A stretch of 64,000 bases of DNA from Oceanipulchritudo coccoides (GTDB lineage Bacteria > Verrucomicrobiota > Verrucomicrobiia > Opitutales > Oceanipulchritudinaceae), in assembly GCF_010500615.1 (NCBI RefSeq), contig NZ_JAAGNX010000001.1, positions 1,397,500 to 1,461,499 on the forward strand, in the 5' to 3' direction. The position numbers and the translations under genes are program-made. Below the pieces are notes generated by a model that worked only from the letters and a program-made list of their open reading frames with translations, made no database searches and was not told where the DNA came from. Shown piece after piece: positions 18,306 to 27,156 of this stretch; the stretch's first letter is position 1, and each line of letters starts with the position of its first letter.

Positions 18306-21300
18306 ATGAAACTACTTCCCCTGACCTTATTATTAATCTCCTCTTTCGCCGCCATTTCCGGTTTTGCGGGGGAACGACCAAACATTCTGTTCATTGCAGT
18401 TGATGACTTACGCTTGCAATCGACTGTCTATGGACAGAACCAGATGAAGACGCCCGGACTGAGCCGCCTTGCGGATGAATCGGTCGTATTCTCGCGCGCG
18501 TATTGCAGCGTCCCCGTCTGTGGGGCATCAAGAGCCAGCTTGATGACAGGCGTTCGCCCGACTGCAGATCGGTTTTTCAATTACTATACGCGCAAGGATA
18601 GGGATTTACCCGAAGTACCGAGCGTCGCCAAATGGTTCAAGGACCATGGGTACACGACAATCTCCAATGGGAAAATCTATCACCATACGGATGACGACCT
18701 TGTCGCATGGTCTGAGCGTCCATGGGGCCCGCCGAGCAAAGGGATTGGATGGCAGGGCTACCTCACGGAAGAATCCAAGACAATGATCCTTGCCAACCAA
18801 ACTGCTGAAAACCCGAACCAGATCATTGGTCCCGCCACGGAGAATGCGGATGTCGATGACAACATGTACCCAGACGGAATGTTGGCCGACAAGGCAATCG
18901 AGGATCTAAAGCGTTTTGCAAAATCTGGTGAGCCGTTTTTTCTTGGAGTAGGATTCTGGAAACCACATCTGCCCTTCAATGCACCGAAGAAGTATTGGGA
19001 TTTATACAATCCCGAGGATATTGAACTCGCCGATAATCCCTACCAACCCAAGGACTCACCTGATGCGGCAATGCATCGCTTTGGTGAGCTTCGTGACATG
19101 TATGGCGATATCCCGCAGGACGGTCCGATTTCTGATGAGTTGGCCCGCCGACTTATTCACGGATACTTTGCAGCTGTTTCATACTCTGATGCCCAAATCA
19201 ACAAGCTGCTTGATACGCTTGAAGAGACCGGCCTGGCGGAAAACACGATTGTTGTCCTCTGGGGAGATCACGGCTATCATCTGGGTGAACACGGTCTCTG
19301 GTGCAAACATGCCAATTTTGACCGCACGATGAACGCTCCGCTGATTGTCAAGGCGCCGGGTATCAAAGGCGGCGTTAAAACTTCCGCCATTACCGAGTTT
19401 ATTGATATCTATCCGACCTTGTGCGAATTGGCGGATCTGCCCATTCCGGGACATCTGGATGGAAAGAGCTTTGTTTCCGAACTCAGGGAACCGGACAACC
19501 AATTCAAGGAGTATGCTTACAGCCGGTACCATTGGGGTGAATCCATTATTAGTGATCAACACATCTATACTGAGTGGATCAACCAATCCGGTGAACTTTA
19601 TGGACGAATGTTGTACGACCATGAAAACGATCCTGCCGAAAACTTGAATGTTTCTGAATCGCCGGAATATGCCGGTGTAGTGGAGGCAATGAAGAGCCAA
19701 TTGGAGGATGTACGCCAGTCCATCGCAAAAAAGGATTTCAACGTATCGGGTTCCATTAAGAAAACCTATGCGGATTACTTCCCAGTCGGAACAGCGATCA
19801 GTTATCGCGAAGTAATGGAAGCTGATCCTGAGAGACTTTCATTGATCAAAAATAACTTTTCCATCCTGACAGCGGAAAATTGCTTCAAATGGGACGCCAT
19901 CCATCCGGAAGAGGACCGGTATGATTTTGTTCAGGCTGATAAAGTGGCTGAATTTGCGCGCGCAAACGGGTACAAGCTCTGGGGACACGTCCTCGTCTGG
20001 CATCACCAGACTCCCGAATGGATATTCAAGGATGGCGACTCCACAGCCTCCCGGGAATTGGTACTGAAGCGAATGCGGGAGCATATCCACACCGTGATGA
20101 ATCGCTACAAGGATGTAATTTATGGTTGGGATGTCGTGAACGAGGCTATTTCTGATGAGGAGGATGTTTTCCTTTATCCATCAAAGTGGCTGGAGATTGT
20201 TGGAGAAGACTTCATTGAGAAGGCCTTTCTGTACGCAATGGAAGCAGGAACAGGCGCCTTGCTGAGCTACAACGATTATTCATTGCCTGATCCACCAAAG
20301 CGGAAAAAACTTGTCCGCTTGATTTCGGGTCTTCTGGAAAAGGGTATTCAGGTAGATACAGTCGGCTTCCAGTCGCATTACAACCTGTACTATCCAGAGC
20401 TTGAAGAATTGGCGAAGAGCATTAAGGCCGTCAGTAATATGGGCTTGAAGGTATCGGTCTCCGAAATCGACATGAGTGTATTCGACATGGGGGACAAGTC
20501 CGACCGCTATTCCGGGGGATTGCCAGGAGAGCTCGAAATCTACCAGGGGATTAAATATGCCAACTTAATGAGTCTCTACCAGGAATATGCGGGTGATTTA
20601 GAACGCGTGACTTTTTGGGGGATTTACGATGCCGACAATTGGAGAAATTACTGGCCAGTCGATCGCAGGACTGACTACGCAGGCTTAATAAACAGGGAAG
20701 GGCGGGCCAAATCAGCTTACTCAGCGGTCATCAACCCTTCGGCCTACTTGGAGGAGCATTCCGCCATTGAGGAACCTGTATCACCCCACTTGCTGGAAGA
20801 GCAAGCGTCAACGAATGTCATCCGCCCGGATCTATTCTTTTATCTGGCTGATGATCAGAATTACTGGGATTACGGTTTCGCGGGTAATGACAAAGTCAGT
20901 ACACCGAATGTGGACAAGCTGGTTAACGAGAGCCTTCTGTTTACGCGGGCATACACCAGCATGGCCATCTGTTCACCGAGTCGAAACAGCCTGTATACCG
21001 GACTCTACCCACTCAGGAACGGTTGCTACATGAATCACATTCGCTCGCGGAATGACATCCGCAGCGTTGCCCAGTATCTCAAGGACCTTGGATACACGGT
21101 GATTCTGGCTGGGAAAAGCCATGTCAATCCGAATTCAGTATTTGACTGGTCGCATCATTGGCCGACTGTCCCCGTCAGGGGAGAAAAGGGTGGACGATTA
21201 CCATTGGAAAAGGTTGAGGAGTTTCTTCGAACAAAGGAAGGTCCAGCCTGTGTTTTCTTCGCCTCTGAGTTTCCCCATGGCCCATATCCGGACATGCCAG

Positions 21301-22163
21301 CCCTTGATGAGTCAGAATTCAGTCCGAAGCCATATCAATCCAACAACTTCAGAGCCCGTAAACGGACTGCCGGTTACTATGAAAACATCCGGAAAGATGA
21401 CCAGCAGCTTGGCCAGCTTGTGGAAATGCTCAAGGGAACGGGCAATTGGGAGAACGATGTTTTCTTTTACGCCTCTGATCATGGAATAGATGGAAAGTAC
21501 ACAACTTTTGACCGTGGCCTTCGCGTTCCCTTGATAATGAGATGGAAAGGCCAGGCATCACCAGGGGGCGAGATCGACGCCCTCGTTCATTTCGTGGATA
21601 TTGTTCCCACAATGGTAGAGATTGCAGGCGGGGAGGCAAATGAGAGCCTCGACGGAACAAGTATTTTGCCCTTGGTGAAAGGGGATGCGGATGCAATCCA
21701 TGAAGCGGTCTACGGACTTCAGACCTACCAGAATATTCAGGATACACGGGTTTTTCCGGGCCGCAGTATTACAACTGGCAGATATAAGTTATCCATTAAT
21801 TTCAACGCCGTTGAGGCCCTTGAGAAAAACTATGGTGACAATACCGTCGTCAATGAATTTCTCCAACTGGGTGCGCAAAAGGACCACTGGCGGCGGTTTA
21901 TTGAGCTGTACGATCTTTCAGCCGATCCCTTCGAGCAAGACAACCTCGGTAAAAAGCCTGAATTCAAGGAACTCAGGCAACAGTTGATGGTTCAGTTATT
22001 GCAATGGATGGGGGAGCAGGGCGATTTCATCGAACTTGGCAAGCCCCTTCCCTTGCTGAAACCCACCCTTCACCCATTGGACAAGACAACCCGGTTCAAG
22101 AATGTCCCGGGTCATCTTGAAGGAAGGTTGAAACCATCCGACTACATGCAGGACCATTATTGA
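18306..22163 (+). CDS. Sulfatase-GH10 xylanase-sulfatase trifunctional fusion
   Basis: This 1285-residue secreted protein (signal 1-21, SGFAG) contains three complete-looking catalytic domains. Sulfatase 1 spans about 23-475, with NILFIAVDDL, formylglycine C72 in CGASRASLMTG and WGDHGYHLGEHG; it resembles the iduronate-2-sulfatase group. A canonical GH10 domain spans about 485-820, with TAENCFKWDAIHPEE, HVLVWHHQTPEW, acid/base E613 in WDVVNEAISDE and nucleophile E720 in VSEIDMS. Sulfatase 2 spans about 840-1285, with DLFFYLADDQ, formylglycine C889 in CSPSRNSLYTG and ASDHGID; it is of a different subfamily, closer to heparan N-sulfatase-like enzymes (S1_8). The frame is continuous, with no sign of a sequencing join. 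The predicted action is backbone cleavage of xylan coupled to removal of two kinds of sulfate. Downstream sulfatase gene follows after 48 bp. Confidence 0.9.
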   Translation: MKLLPLTLLLISSFAAISGFAGERPNILFIAVDDLRLQSTVYGQNQMKTPGLSRLADESVVFSRAYCSVPVCGASRASLMTGVRPTADRFFNYYTRKDRDLPEVPSVAKWFKDHGYTTISNGKIYHHTDDDLVAWSERPWGPPSKGIGWQGYLTEESKTMILANQTAENPNQIIGPATENADVDDNMYPDGMLADKAIEDLKRFAKSGEPFFLGVGFWKPHLPFNAPKKYWDLYNPEDIELADNPYQPKDSPDAAMHRFGELRDMYGDIPQDGPISDELARRLIHGYFAAVSYSDAQINKLLDTLEETGLAENTIVVLWGDHGYHLGEHGLWCKHANFDRTMNAPLIVKAPGIKGGVKTSAITEFIDIYPTLCELADLPIPGHLDGKSFVSELREPDNQFKEYAYSRYHWGESIISDQHIYTEWINQSGELYGRMLYDHENDPAENLNVSESPEYAGVVEAMKSQLEDVRQSIAKKDFNVSGSIKKTYADYFPVGTAISYREVMEADPERLSLIKNNFSILTAENCFKWDAIHPEEDRYDFVQADKVAEFARANGYKLWGHVLVWHHQTPEWIFKDGDSTASRELVLKRMREHIHTVMNRYKDVIYGWDVVNEAISDEEDVFLYPSKWLEIVGEDFIEKAFLYAMEAGTGALLSYNDYSLPDPPKRKKLVRLISGLLEKGIQVDTVGFQSHYNLYYPELEELAKSIKAVSNMGLKVSVSEIDMSVFDMGDKSDRYSGGLPGELEIYQGIKYANLMSLYQEYAGDLERVTFWGIYDADNWRNYWPVDRRTDYAGLINREGRAKSAYSAVINPSAYLEEHSAIEEPVSPHLLEEQASTNVIRPDLFFYLADDQNYWDYGFAGNDKVSTPNVDKLVNESLLFTRAYTSMAICSPSRNSLYTGLYPLRNGCYMNHIRSRNDIRSVAQYLKDLGYTVILAGKSHVNPNSVFDWSHHWPTVPVRGEKGGRLPLEKVEEFLRTKEGPACVFFASEFPHGPYPDMPALDESEFSPKPYQSNNFRARKRTAGYYENIRKDDQQLGQLVEMLKGTGNWENDVFFYASDHGIDGKYTTFDRGLRVPLIMRWKGQASPGGEIDALVHFVDIVPTMVEIAGGEANESLDGTSILPLVKGDADAIHEAVYGLQTYQNIQDTRVFPGRSITTGRYKLSINFNAVEALEKNYGDNTVVNEFLQLGAQKDHWRRFIELYDLSADPFEQDNLGKKPEFKELRQQLMVQLLQWMGEQGDFIELGKPLPLLKPTLHPLDKTTRFKNVPGHLEGRLKPSDYMQDHY

Positions 22164-22211
22164 TCCAGCAGTTTCACATTTTCCGACTTTAATATCTCAA
22201 AAAACCAAGCC

Positions 22212-23930
22212 ATGCACTTATCTAAAATTTCATTCCCATTTTTTGCTGGAGCACTGATGCTGTTGCATGTCGGACTCTGCGCTGAAACATCTGAACATCC
22301 AAATATTCTGTTCATCGCAGTCGATGATCTCCGTCCTGAACTTGGAGCTTACGGAGTTGAGGAAGTCATCAGCCCGAACATTGACCGTCTGGCCAGCCAG
22401 GGAACCTTGTTTTCCCAAGCCTACTGTCAAGTGCCAGTCTGTGGAGCCTCCAGAGCCAGCCTGATGACAGGCCTTTATCCGACCCCGGATCGTTTTGTCA
22501 CTTACCATTCAAGGGCTGACGAGGATGCTCCTGGCATTGTCGACCTTCCGGGTTGGCTCAAGAAGTATGGATACCAGACAATATCCCACGGGAAGATTTA
22601 TCATAACCGGGATGATAACAAACCCTCATGGGACGAAATTGACCGTACGAAGAATTTCAGGGTATACCTGCTCCCCGAAAACGCCAACCTGCCCAATGGA
22701 AAGCAGCCGGCATACGAGTCAGCGGATGTCCCGGATAATGCGTATCCCACAGGACAAATGACGGTCAGGATTATCGATGACCTCCGACAGGCCAAAAAGG
22801 ACGGAACTCCTTTTTTTATCGCGGCAGGATACACAAAGCCACATTTGCCCTTCAATGCACCCAAGAAGTATTGGGATCTCTATGATCACGAAAGCATTGA
22901 ACTGGCTGATAATCCCTTCGCTCCAAAGGGAGCTCCACGGCAGGCAATCCATCAATGGCAGGAGCTGCGGAACGGGTATGGGGGAATTCCGAAGTCCGGT
23001 CCCTTGCCAGATGAATTGGCCCGGACCTTAATCCATGGCTATCGGGCAGCCGTCTCTTATACTGATGCGATGATTGGCCAGGTTCTGGCTGAACTGGACC
23101 GGCTCGAAATGAGAGAAAATACTATTGTGATTCTGTGGGGAGACCACGGTTGGCAATTGGGTGAGCATTCCCTCTGGTGCAAGCACGCCTTGTTTGATAC
23201 CTCCCTGAATGCTCCGCTCATTATCAGCGCGCCCGGAATGAAAGAAGAACAGCGGACAAGCTCCCTTGTCGAATTTGTGGATATCTTCCCGACCCTTTGT
23301 GAACTTGCCGGACTGAAAATGCCGGGACACCTCCAAGGGACGAGCCTAGTGCCGCTCCTGAAAAATGATGAGCTTGTGCTGAAGAGAGCCGCTTTTTCCA
23401 GGTACCACGGTGGGGAGGCTGTCCGCACAGAAAGATTTCTTTACGCGGAATGGAGCGGAGGGGCCAGAATGCTGTATGACCAATCAATTGATCCGGACCA
23501 AAACATCAACGTGGCCGAGAATTCCGAATACAAGGAGGTAGTGGCCAAGTTGTCCGCAGTGCTCAAGGCTCACCGTACAGAGGTTAAAAACTCAGACCCA
23601 CTTCTGGAAATCAGTGCGAAGGAGAAGGGCTCCGTCAATCAAGCACCAAAATGGAAGCGGGGCACTTTCAAGCTAAAGGATGCAACCGTTGGTGAGGATT
23701 ATGTCTCCTATGTGAATTGGGCGGCTACCGATAAGGAAGAGGATGCCTTGGAGTATGCCTTGCTCTCCGGACCAGACTGGCTGTCGATGACAAACTCAAA
23801 ATACGGCAAAGTGGAAGGGACTCCTTCGGCAGAAGATTTGGGCACAAATGAGTTTGTTGTCAGTGTCTCTGATGGTCAAAATTCGCCTGTGACGGCAAAT
23901 CTCAAAATTGCCGTCATTCCAGCGAACTAA
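22212..23930 (+). CDS. Secreted type I sulfatase with C-terminal Ig-like domain
   Basis: This 572-residue protein has a signal peptide (about 1-24) and a sulfatase domain beginning NILFIAVDDLRPE. The formylglycine site is C77 in CGASRASLMTG, and the second metal site is WGDHGWQLGEHS with SLWCKHA. It is clearly related to the first sulfatase domain of the preceding fusion: the stretches KPHLPFNAPKKYWDLY and LADNP are shared, which suggests duplication followed by fusion or fission. After the catalytic part, residues about 475-572 form a cadherin/He-PIG-like sandwich (NQAPKWKRG ... DWLSM ... VEGTPSAEDLGTNEFVVSVSDG), probably a binding or spacing module. It is the last plus-strand gene before the divergent XylR regulator. 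Confidence 0.92.
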   Translation: MHLSKISFPFFAGALMLLHVGLCAETSEHPNILFIAVDDLRPELGAYGVEEVISPNIDRLASQGTLFSQAYCQVPVCGASRASLMTGLYPTPDRFVTYHSRADEDAPGIVDLPGWLKKYGYQTISHGKIYHNRDDNKPSWDEIDRTKNFRVYLLPENANLPNGKQPAYESADVPDNAYPTGQMTVRIIDDLRQAKKDGTPFFIAAGYTKPHLPFNAPKKYWDLYDHESIELADNPFAPKGAPRQAIHQWQELRNGYGGIPKSGPLPDELARTLIHGYRAAVSYTDAMIGQVLAELDRLEMRENTIVILWGDHGWQLGEHSLWCKHALFDTSLNAPLIISAPGMKEEQRTSSLVEFVDIFPTLCELAGLKMPGHLQGTSLVPLLKNDELVLKRAAFSRYHGGEAVRTERFLYAEWSGGARMLYDQSIDPDQNINVAENSEYKEVVAKLSAVLKAHRTEVKNSDPLLEISAKEKGSVNQAPKWKRGTFKLKDATVGEDYVSYVNWAATDKEEDALEYALLSGPDWLSMTNSKYGKVEGTPSAEDLGTNEFVVSVSDGQNSPVTANLKIAVIPAN

Positions 23931-23960
23931 GCTCATCGTTCAAAATGAGAGGGTAGGGAT

Positions 23961-25115
23961 TCATATCAAGTATTCTGCTCTCTTAAGCTGACGGTACTTT
24001 CCTGGAGTTGTCCCGTAGGCTGCCTTGAAATTATTTATCAGGGAATTCACCGAGTAGTAACCACAGTTTTCGGCTATTTCATCCAAGCTGGCATTGGTAG
24101 TGCCTAGTAAATGTGCAACAGCTTGAATCCGCTGCTGGCGAATTTCCTCGCCGGGTGAACGTGTATAACTTTTCGCAAAAGCTTTCTGTAATCCTTGCTG
24201 GCTAACGCCAACAGCATTTGCCACATCAATGGCTTGTATCCCCATGTAAAAGTTTTTATGAATCCAGTGCAGGGCCTTTGCTACAACCGCATTGTTAACC
24301 GCGTAACAATCGGTACTACCACGAGTGACAACACCTTTGGGAGGGTGCCGATGGACCAGGATGTCTTTCGGGCAATTCTCCCCTCTGAAAACAGATTGAA
24401 GAAGTTCCCCTGCTGCCATCCCAAGGCCTTCCTGGTCGCTGTCGATACTGCTGAGGCCAATTGTCAGACCGCTGTTGATCAGGTCGTCGTTATCAACACC
24501 CAGAACGGCAATATTCTCAGGAACTTTCAGCTCCTGCTGCAAGCACAGGGAAATCATCTCGGATGCCATGGTATCTTCGTAAGCAAAAAGCCCCACGGAC
24601 GTTTCCTTTAGTCGCTTTCCCTCCCGTTCCACAACTTGACTTAATTTTTCAATGATATCGGGCTTAACTGTCCTTGAGGATCCCAGCATGGTGACTTTTC
24701 CTCCTTCACTCTCCATGAACTCCCTTAAGCCTTCAAAGCGCTCCCTGAACATGGTTTTTCCTCCATGATCAAAGGTGAAAACTTCCCTGTAGCCGTGATC
24801 CCGGAAATGTTCTGCCGCTAATCGACCGATTTGTCGGTTATCGGTCACGACTCGCGGAACCGGTCGCTTGTAACTGTGTAATCCGAGATCGACCAAGGGG
24901 ATATTGTTCTTCCAAAAATAATCCAGAGTATCCCTGCATTCGAGGAGAGCAATGCACCCGTCACCCTGCCAGTCCTTCAAAAACCCTTCGTTGGCAACCA
25001 TGTCCTTGGGGCAATTCAGCTGCCAGCCATATTTCCGCGCGATCATGGCAACACCACGATGAATCCGGTAGTCATACCATTCCAACAGGAGCAGGATATG
25101 TTTGGTTTTCAGCAC
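23961..25115 (-). CDS. xylR: XylR-type AraC-family regulator with sugar-binding domain
   Basis: This 384-residue protein has the XylR architecture: an N-terminal LacI-type periplasmic-binding-like sensor (KHILLLLEWYDYRIHRGVA, TDNRQIGRLAAEHFRDHGY, LGVDNDDLINSG) and a C-terminal AraC/XylS double helix-turn-helix (about 280-384: GIQAIDVANAVGVSQQGLQKAF and DEIAENCGYYSVNSLINNFK). In Proteobacteria XylR binds xylose and activates xylose and xylan genes. The gene ends 30 bp from the converging end of the Ig-tailed sulfatase gene and starts back-to-back with the PEP-CTERM gene across a 193-bp gap holding a perfect 6-bp-arm palindrome. It probably controls the xylan locus as activator. The symbol is by architecture, not by proven function. 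Confidence 0.88.
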   Translation of the reverse strand: MLKTKHILLLLEWYDYRIHRGVAMIARKYGWQLNCPKDMVANEGFLKDWQGDGCIALLECRDTLDYFWKNNIPLVDLGLHSYKRPVPRVVTDNRQIGRLAAEHFRDHGYREVFTFDHGGKTMFRERFEGLREFMESEGGKVTMLGSSRTVKPDIIEKLSQVVEREGKRLKETSVGLFAYEDTMASEMISLCLQQELKVPENIAVLGVDNDDLINSGLTIGLSSIDSDQEGLGMAAGELLQSVFRGENCPKDILVHRHPPKGVVTRGSTDCYAVNNAVVAKALHWIHKNFYMGIQAIDVANAVGVSQQGLQKAFAKSYTRSPGEEIRQQRIQAVAHLLGTTNASLDEIAENCGYYSVNSLINNFKAAYGTTPGKYRQLKRAEYLI

Positions 25116-25152
25116 GGCAGTCAGCCAGTTTCAAAATTTAGGATTTAGATGT

Positions 25153-25167
25153 CAATACTGTGTATTG
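25153..25167. promoter_or_regulatory. Palindrome, candidate XylR operator
   Basis: CAATAC-TGT-GTATTG is a perfect inverted repeat with 6-bp arms and a 3-bp centre. It lies 38 bp upstream of the XylR start codon, in the 193-bp gap shared by two divergent genes, where a regulator binding site is expected. Only one copy was seen. A chance origin cannot be excluded. Confidence 0.35.
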
Positions 25168-25308
25168 TGATCTTCCGGATAAACAAGTAGAATCCGTATG
25201 TTCCCCATATGCAAAGTAGTTCCGAATGCCATTAGCGGCACTCGCCGGTATTGATCAAAATTTACCATTTTTCCCGACCAACAACTCCCATAACCCCAAA
25301 AACTAACA

Positions 25309-26193
25309 ATGACTAAAACTACCATAGGATTACTGGCCTTAACCCTCGGGTTTTCAAGCCTCAGCGCACAACTTGTTCTCAGGGATTGGCAGTTCGCTGA
25401 CGCCAACGGGACGAATTTAAACGTCGCGACCACGACAGGCGCAGAGAGCGGCAGTTGGAATTTCGGAGGTCCGCAAACGCAAAACGGGGCTTTGAACTTC
25501 GGCTACACATCATTTTTTAAATGGCAGGATGTTGATGATGCGGCGGGTTCAGGAGCTTTCCGGACATTTGCTTTCTCTAGCGCAATCACCAGTGCCAATT
25601 ATTCCACTTACACCTTCGAAATTGATTTATCAAAGTGGGATCTTCGCCAAAACTGGGATCCCAGCAACGCTTCTGCAGCTGCCAAGGGCATCGGCTTCCG
25701 CATATTGGAGTCGACCGCTGGGGGTGCGGATAATGCGCAAATCGGGTTTGATACGCAGGGGACAAGTGGCTTTCGCGCTTTCAGTCAAGGCACTGGAACT
25801 GTATTTTCCCAAGTCAATGGGGGTGATTTTGATAATGCCGTAAATCGATTCGAAGCCAACGGCGGCATATTGAGGATTACAGGCGATTTGACCACTGGAG
25901 CATGGACCGCTTCAGCCAACGATGGTGACGGAGGCGCATTCAAGGTCATCACTTCAGGTAGCGGACTGACTGAGATTGCGGCGATTGGCGTGTTTGCTAA
26001 GAGTCCCACCATTGGTTCCTGGGGTGGTGCGGGAGCCGGGCAAACCACGGACCCAACGGTTGGCGGAACAGCAGGCGACTATGTTCTAATTGACAGTATG
26101 ACTTTAACCGCTGTTCCCGAGCCGGCGACTTTCGCCCTTTGGGCAGCCTTTGCGACGCTCGGCCTTGTTATGTACCGCCGTCGGCGTCTATGA
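25309..26193 (+). CDS. PEP-CTERM-sorted secreted protein of unknown function
   Basis: This 294-residue protein has an N-terminal signal (about 1-20, SSLSAQ). Its C-terminal sorting signal is AVPEPATFALWAAFATLGLVMYRRRRL: the PEP motif, one hydrophobic helix and a basic tail. Such signals are processed by exosortase during export. The body is Gly-, Ala- and Ser-rich beta-sandwich material with no catalytic motif, similar to many PEP-CTERM proteins of unknown role. It starts divergently from xylR and is followed by a strong terminator, so it forms its own transcript. A role in exopolysaccharide or surface association is usual for the class but is not shown here. Confidence 0.85.
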   Translation: MTKTTIGLLALTLGFSSLSAQLVLRDWQFADANGTNLNVATTTGAESGSWNFGGPQTQNGALNFGYTSFFKWQDVDDAAGSGAFRTFAFSSAITSANYSTYTFEIDLSKWDLRQNWDPSNASAAAKGIGFRILESTAGGADNAQIGFDTQGTSGFRAFSQGTGTVFSQVNGGDFDNAVNRFEANGGILRITGDLTTGAWTASANDGDGGAFKVITSGSGLTEIAAIGVFAKSPTIGSWGGAGAGQTTDPTVGGTAGDYVLIDSMTLTAVPEPATFALWAAFATLGLVMYRRRRL

Positions 26194-26226
26194 TTTTCTA
26201 AGGGGTTTCGAGAAGGGTTATAAAGT

Positions 26227-26262
26227 AAAGCGCAACTTGAGAAGTTGCGCTTTATTTTTAGC
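26227..26262 (+). terminator. Rho-independent terminator after the PEP-CTERM gene
   Basis: A perfect 12-bp stem, AAAGCGCAACTT paired with AAGTTGCGCTTT, closes on a 3-base loop (GAG) and is followed by an A/T-rich run with TTTTTA. It lies 34 bp after the PEP-CTERM stop codon. It also overlaps a possible upstream TTG start of the next gene, which argues against that start. Confidence 0.9.
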
Positions 26263-26295
26263 GCAATACCATTCACTTTCCAAACTAGGTTCATT

Positions 26296-27144
26296 TTGAA
26301 AACAACTCGACACTATCTGTACATTTTATTCATCTGCGCCTTTTTTCAGGCATTTTCGCTTGAGAGCAAGGGTTTCACTGCCGATCAAGTCATCGAATAC
26401 AAGAAGGTTGGAGAAACGAGCCTTAACCTGCATGTCTTTTATCCGCATGGGCACAGGAAGGGAGACAAGCGCCCGGCGATTGTATTCTTCTTTGGCGGTG
26501 GTTGGAATGGCGGTTCTCCCAGCCAGTTCTACGCGCATTGCCAGCACTTGGCCTCCAAGGGCATGGTCGCCATGTCTGCCGAGTACCGCGTAAAGTCCCG
26601 AGACAAGACAACCCCGCGCGAGTGCGTGAAGGATGGTAAATCTGCTGTCAGATGGATCCGGCAACAGGCAAAGGAACTCGGAATTGATCCTGATCGAATC
26701 GCCGCAGGGGGTGGATCAGCAGGGGGTCAAGTCGCCGCCGCTGCCGCCATGGCAAGCGGATTTGAGGAAGAGGGCGAAGATTCAGCTATCAGCGCCCGCC
26801 CAGATGCCTTGATTCTTTTCAATCCCGTCTTCGATAATGGCCCCAATGGCTACGGCTATTATCGGGTTAAGGAATACTGGAAAGAGTTTTCGCCCATTCA
26901 CAATATAAGCGAAGCCACGCCACCGACTATCGTTTTTCTCGGCACCGCGGATAAGCTGATCCCGGTAAAAACAGCAAAGAAATACAAGCGCCTGATGGAA
27001 GAGAAGGGGCGGCGTTGCGATTTGCACCTTTATGAGGGCGAACCCCACGGCTTCTTCAATTATGGAAATCGAGACAACTACTTGAGAACCCTGACAGAGA
27101 TGGATCGATTCCTTTCTTCTCTGGGATACCTGATTGAAGAATAA
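26296..27144 (+). CDS. Secreted alpha/beta hydrolase, probable acyl-xylan (acetyl or feruloyl) esterase
   Basis: The frame stays open further upstream, but an earlier TTG at 26245 lies inside the terminator hairpin. The TTG at 26296 gives a proper signal peptide (KTTRHYLYILFICAFFQAFS), so it is preferred, giving 282 residues. The fold is alpha/beta hydrolase: IVFFFGGGWNGGSP is the oxyanion region, AAGGGSAGGQVAA carries the nucleophile Ser in G-x-S-x-G, LGTADKLIP holds the acid, and EPHGFFNY holds the catalytic His. Similar proteins (alpha/beta hydrolase-3, BD-FAE-like) remove acetyl or hydroxycinnamoyl groups from xylan. The next gene, a GH10, follows after 12 bp, which supports a xylan role. 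Which acyl group it removes cannot be told. Confidence 0.8.
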   Translation: MKTTRHYLYILFICAFFQAFSLESKGFTADQVIEYKKVGETSLNLHVFYPHGHRKGDKRPAIVFFFGGGWNGGSPSQFYAHCQHLASKGMVAMSAEYRVKSRDKTTPRECVKDGKSAVRWIRQQAKELGIDPDRIAAGGGSAGGQVAAAAAMASGFEEEGEDSAISARPDALILFNPVFDNGPNGYGYYRVKEYWKEFSPIHNISEATPPTIVFLGTADKLIPVKTAKKYKRLMEEKGRRCDLHLYEGEPHGFFNYGNRDNYLRTLTEMDRFLSSLGYLIEE

Positions 27145-27156
27145 TTTAAATCACTC

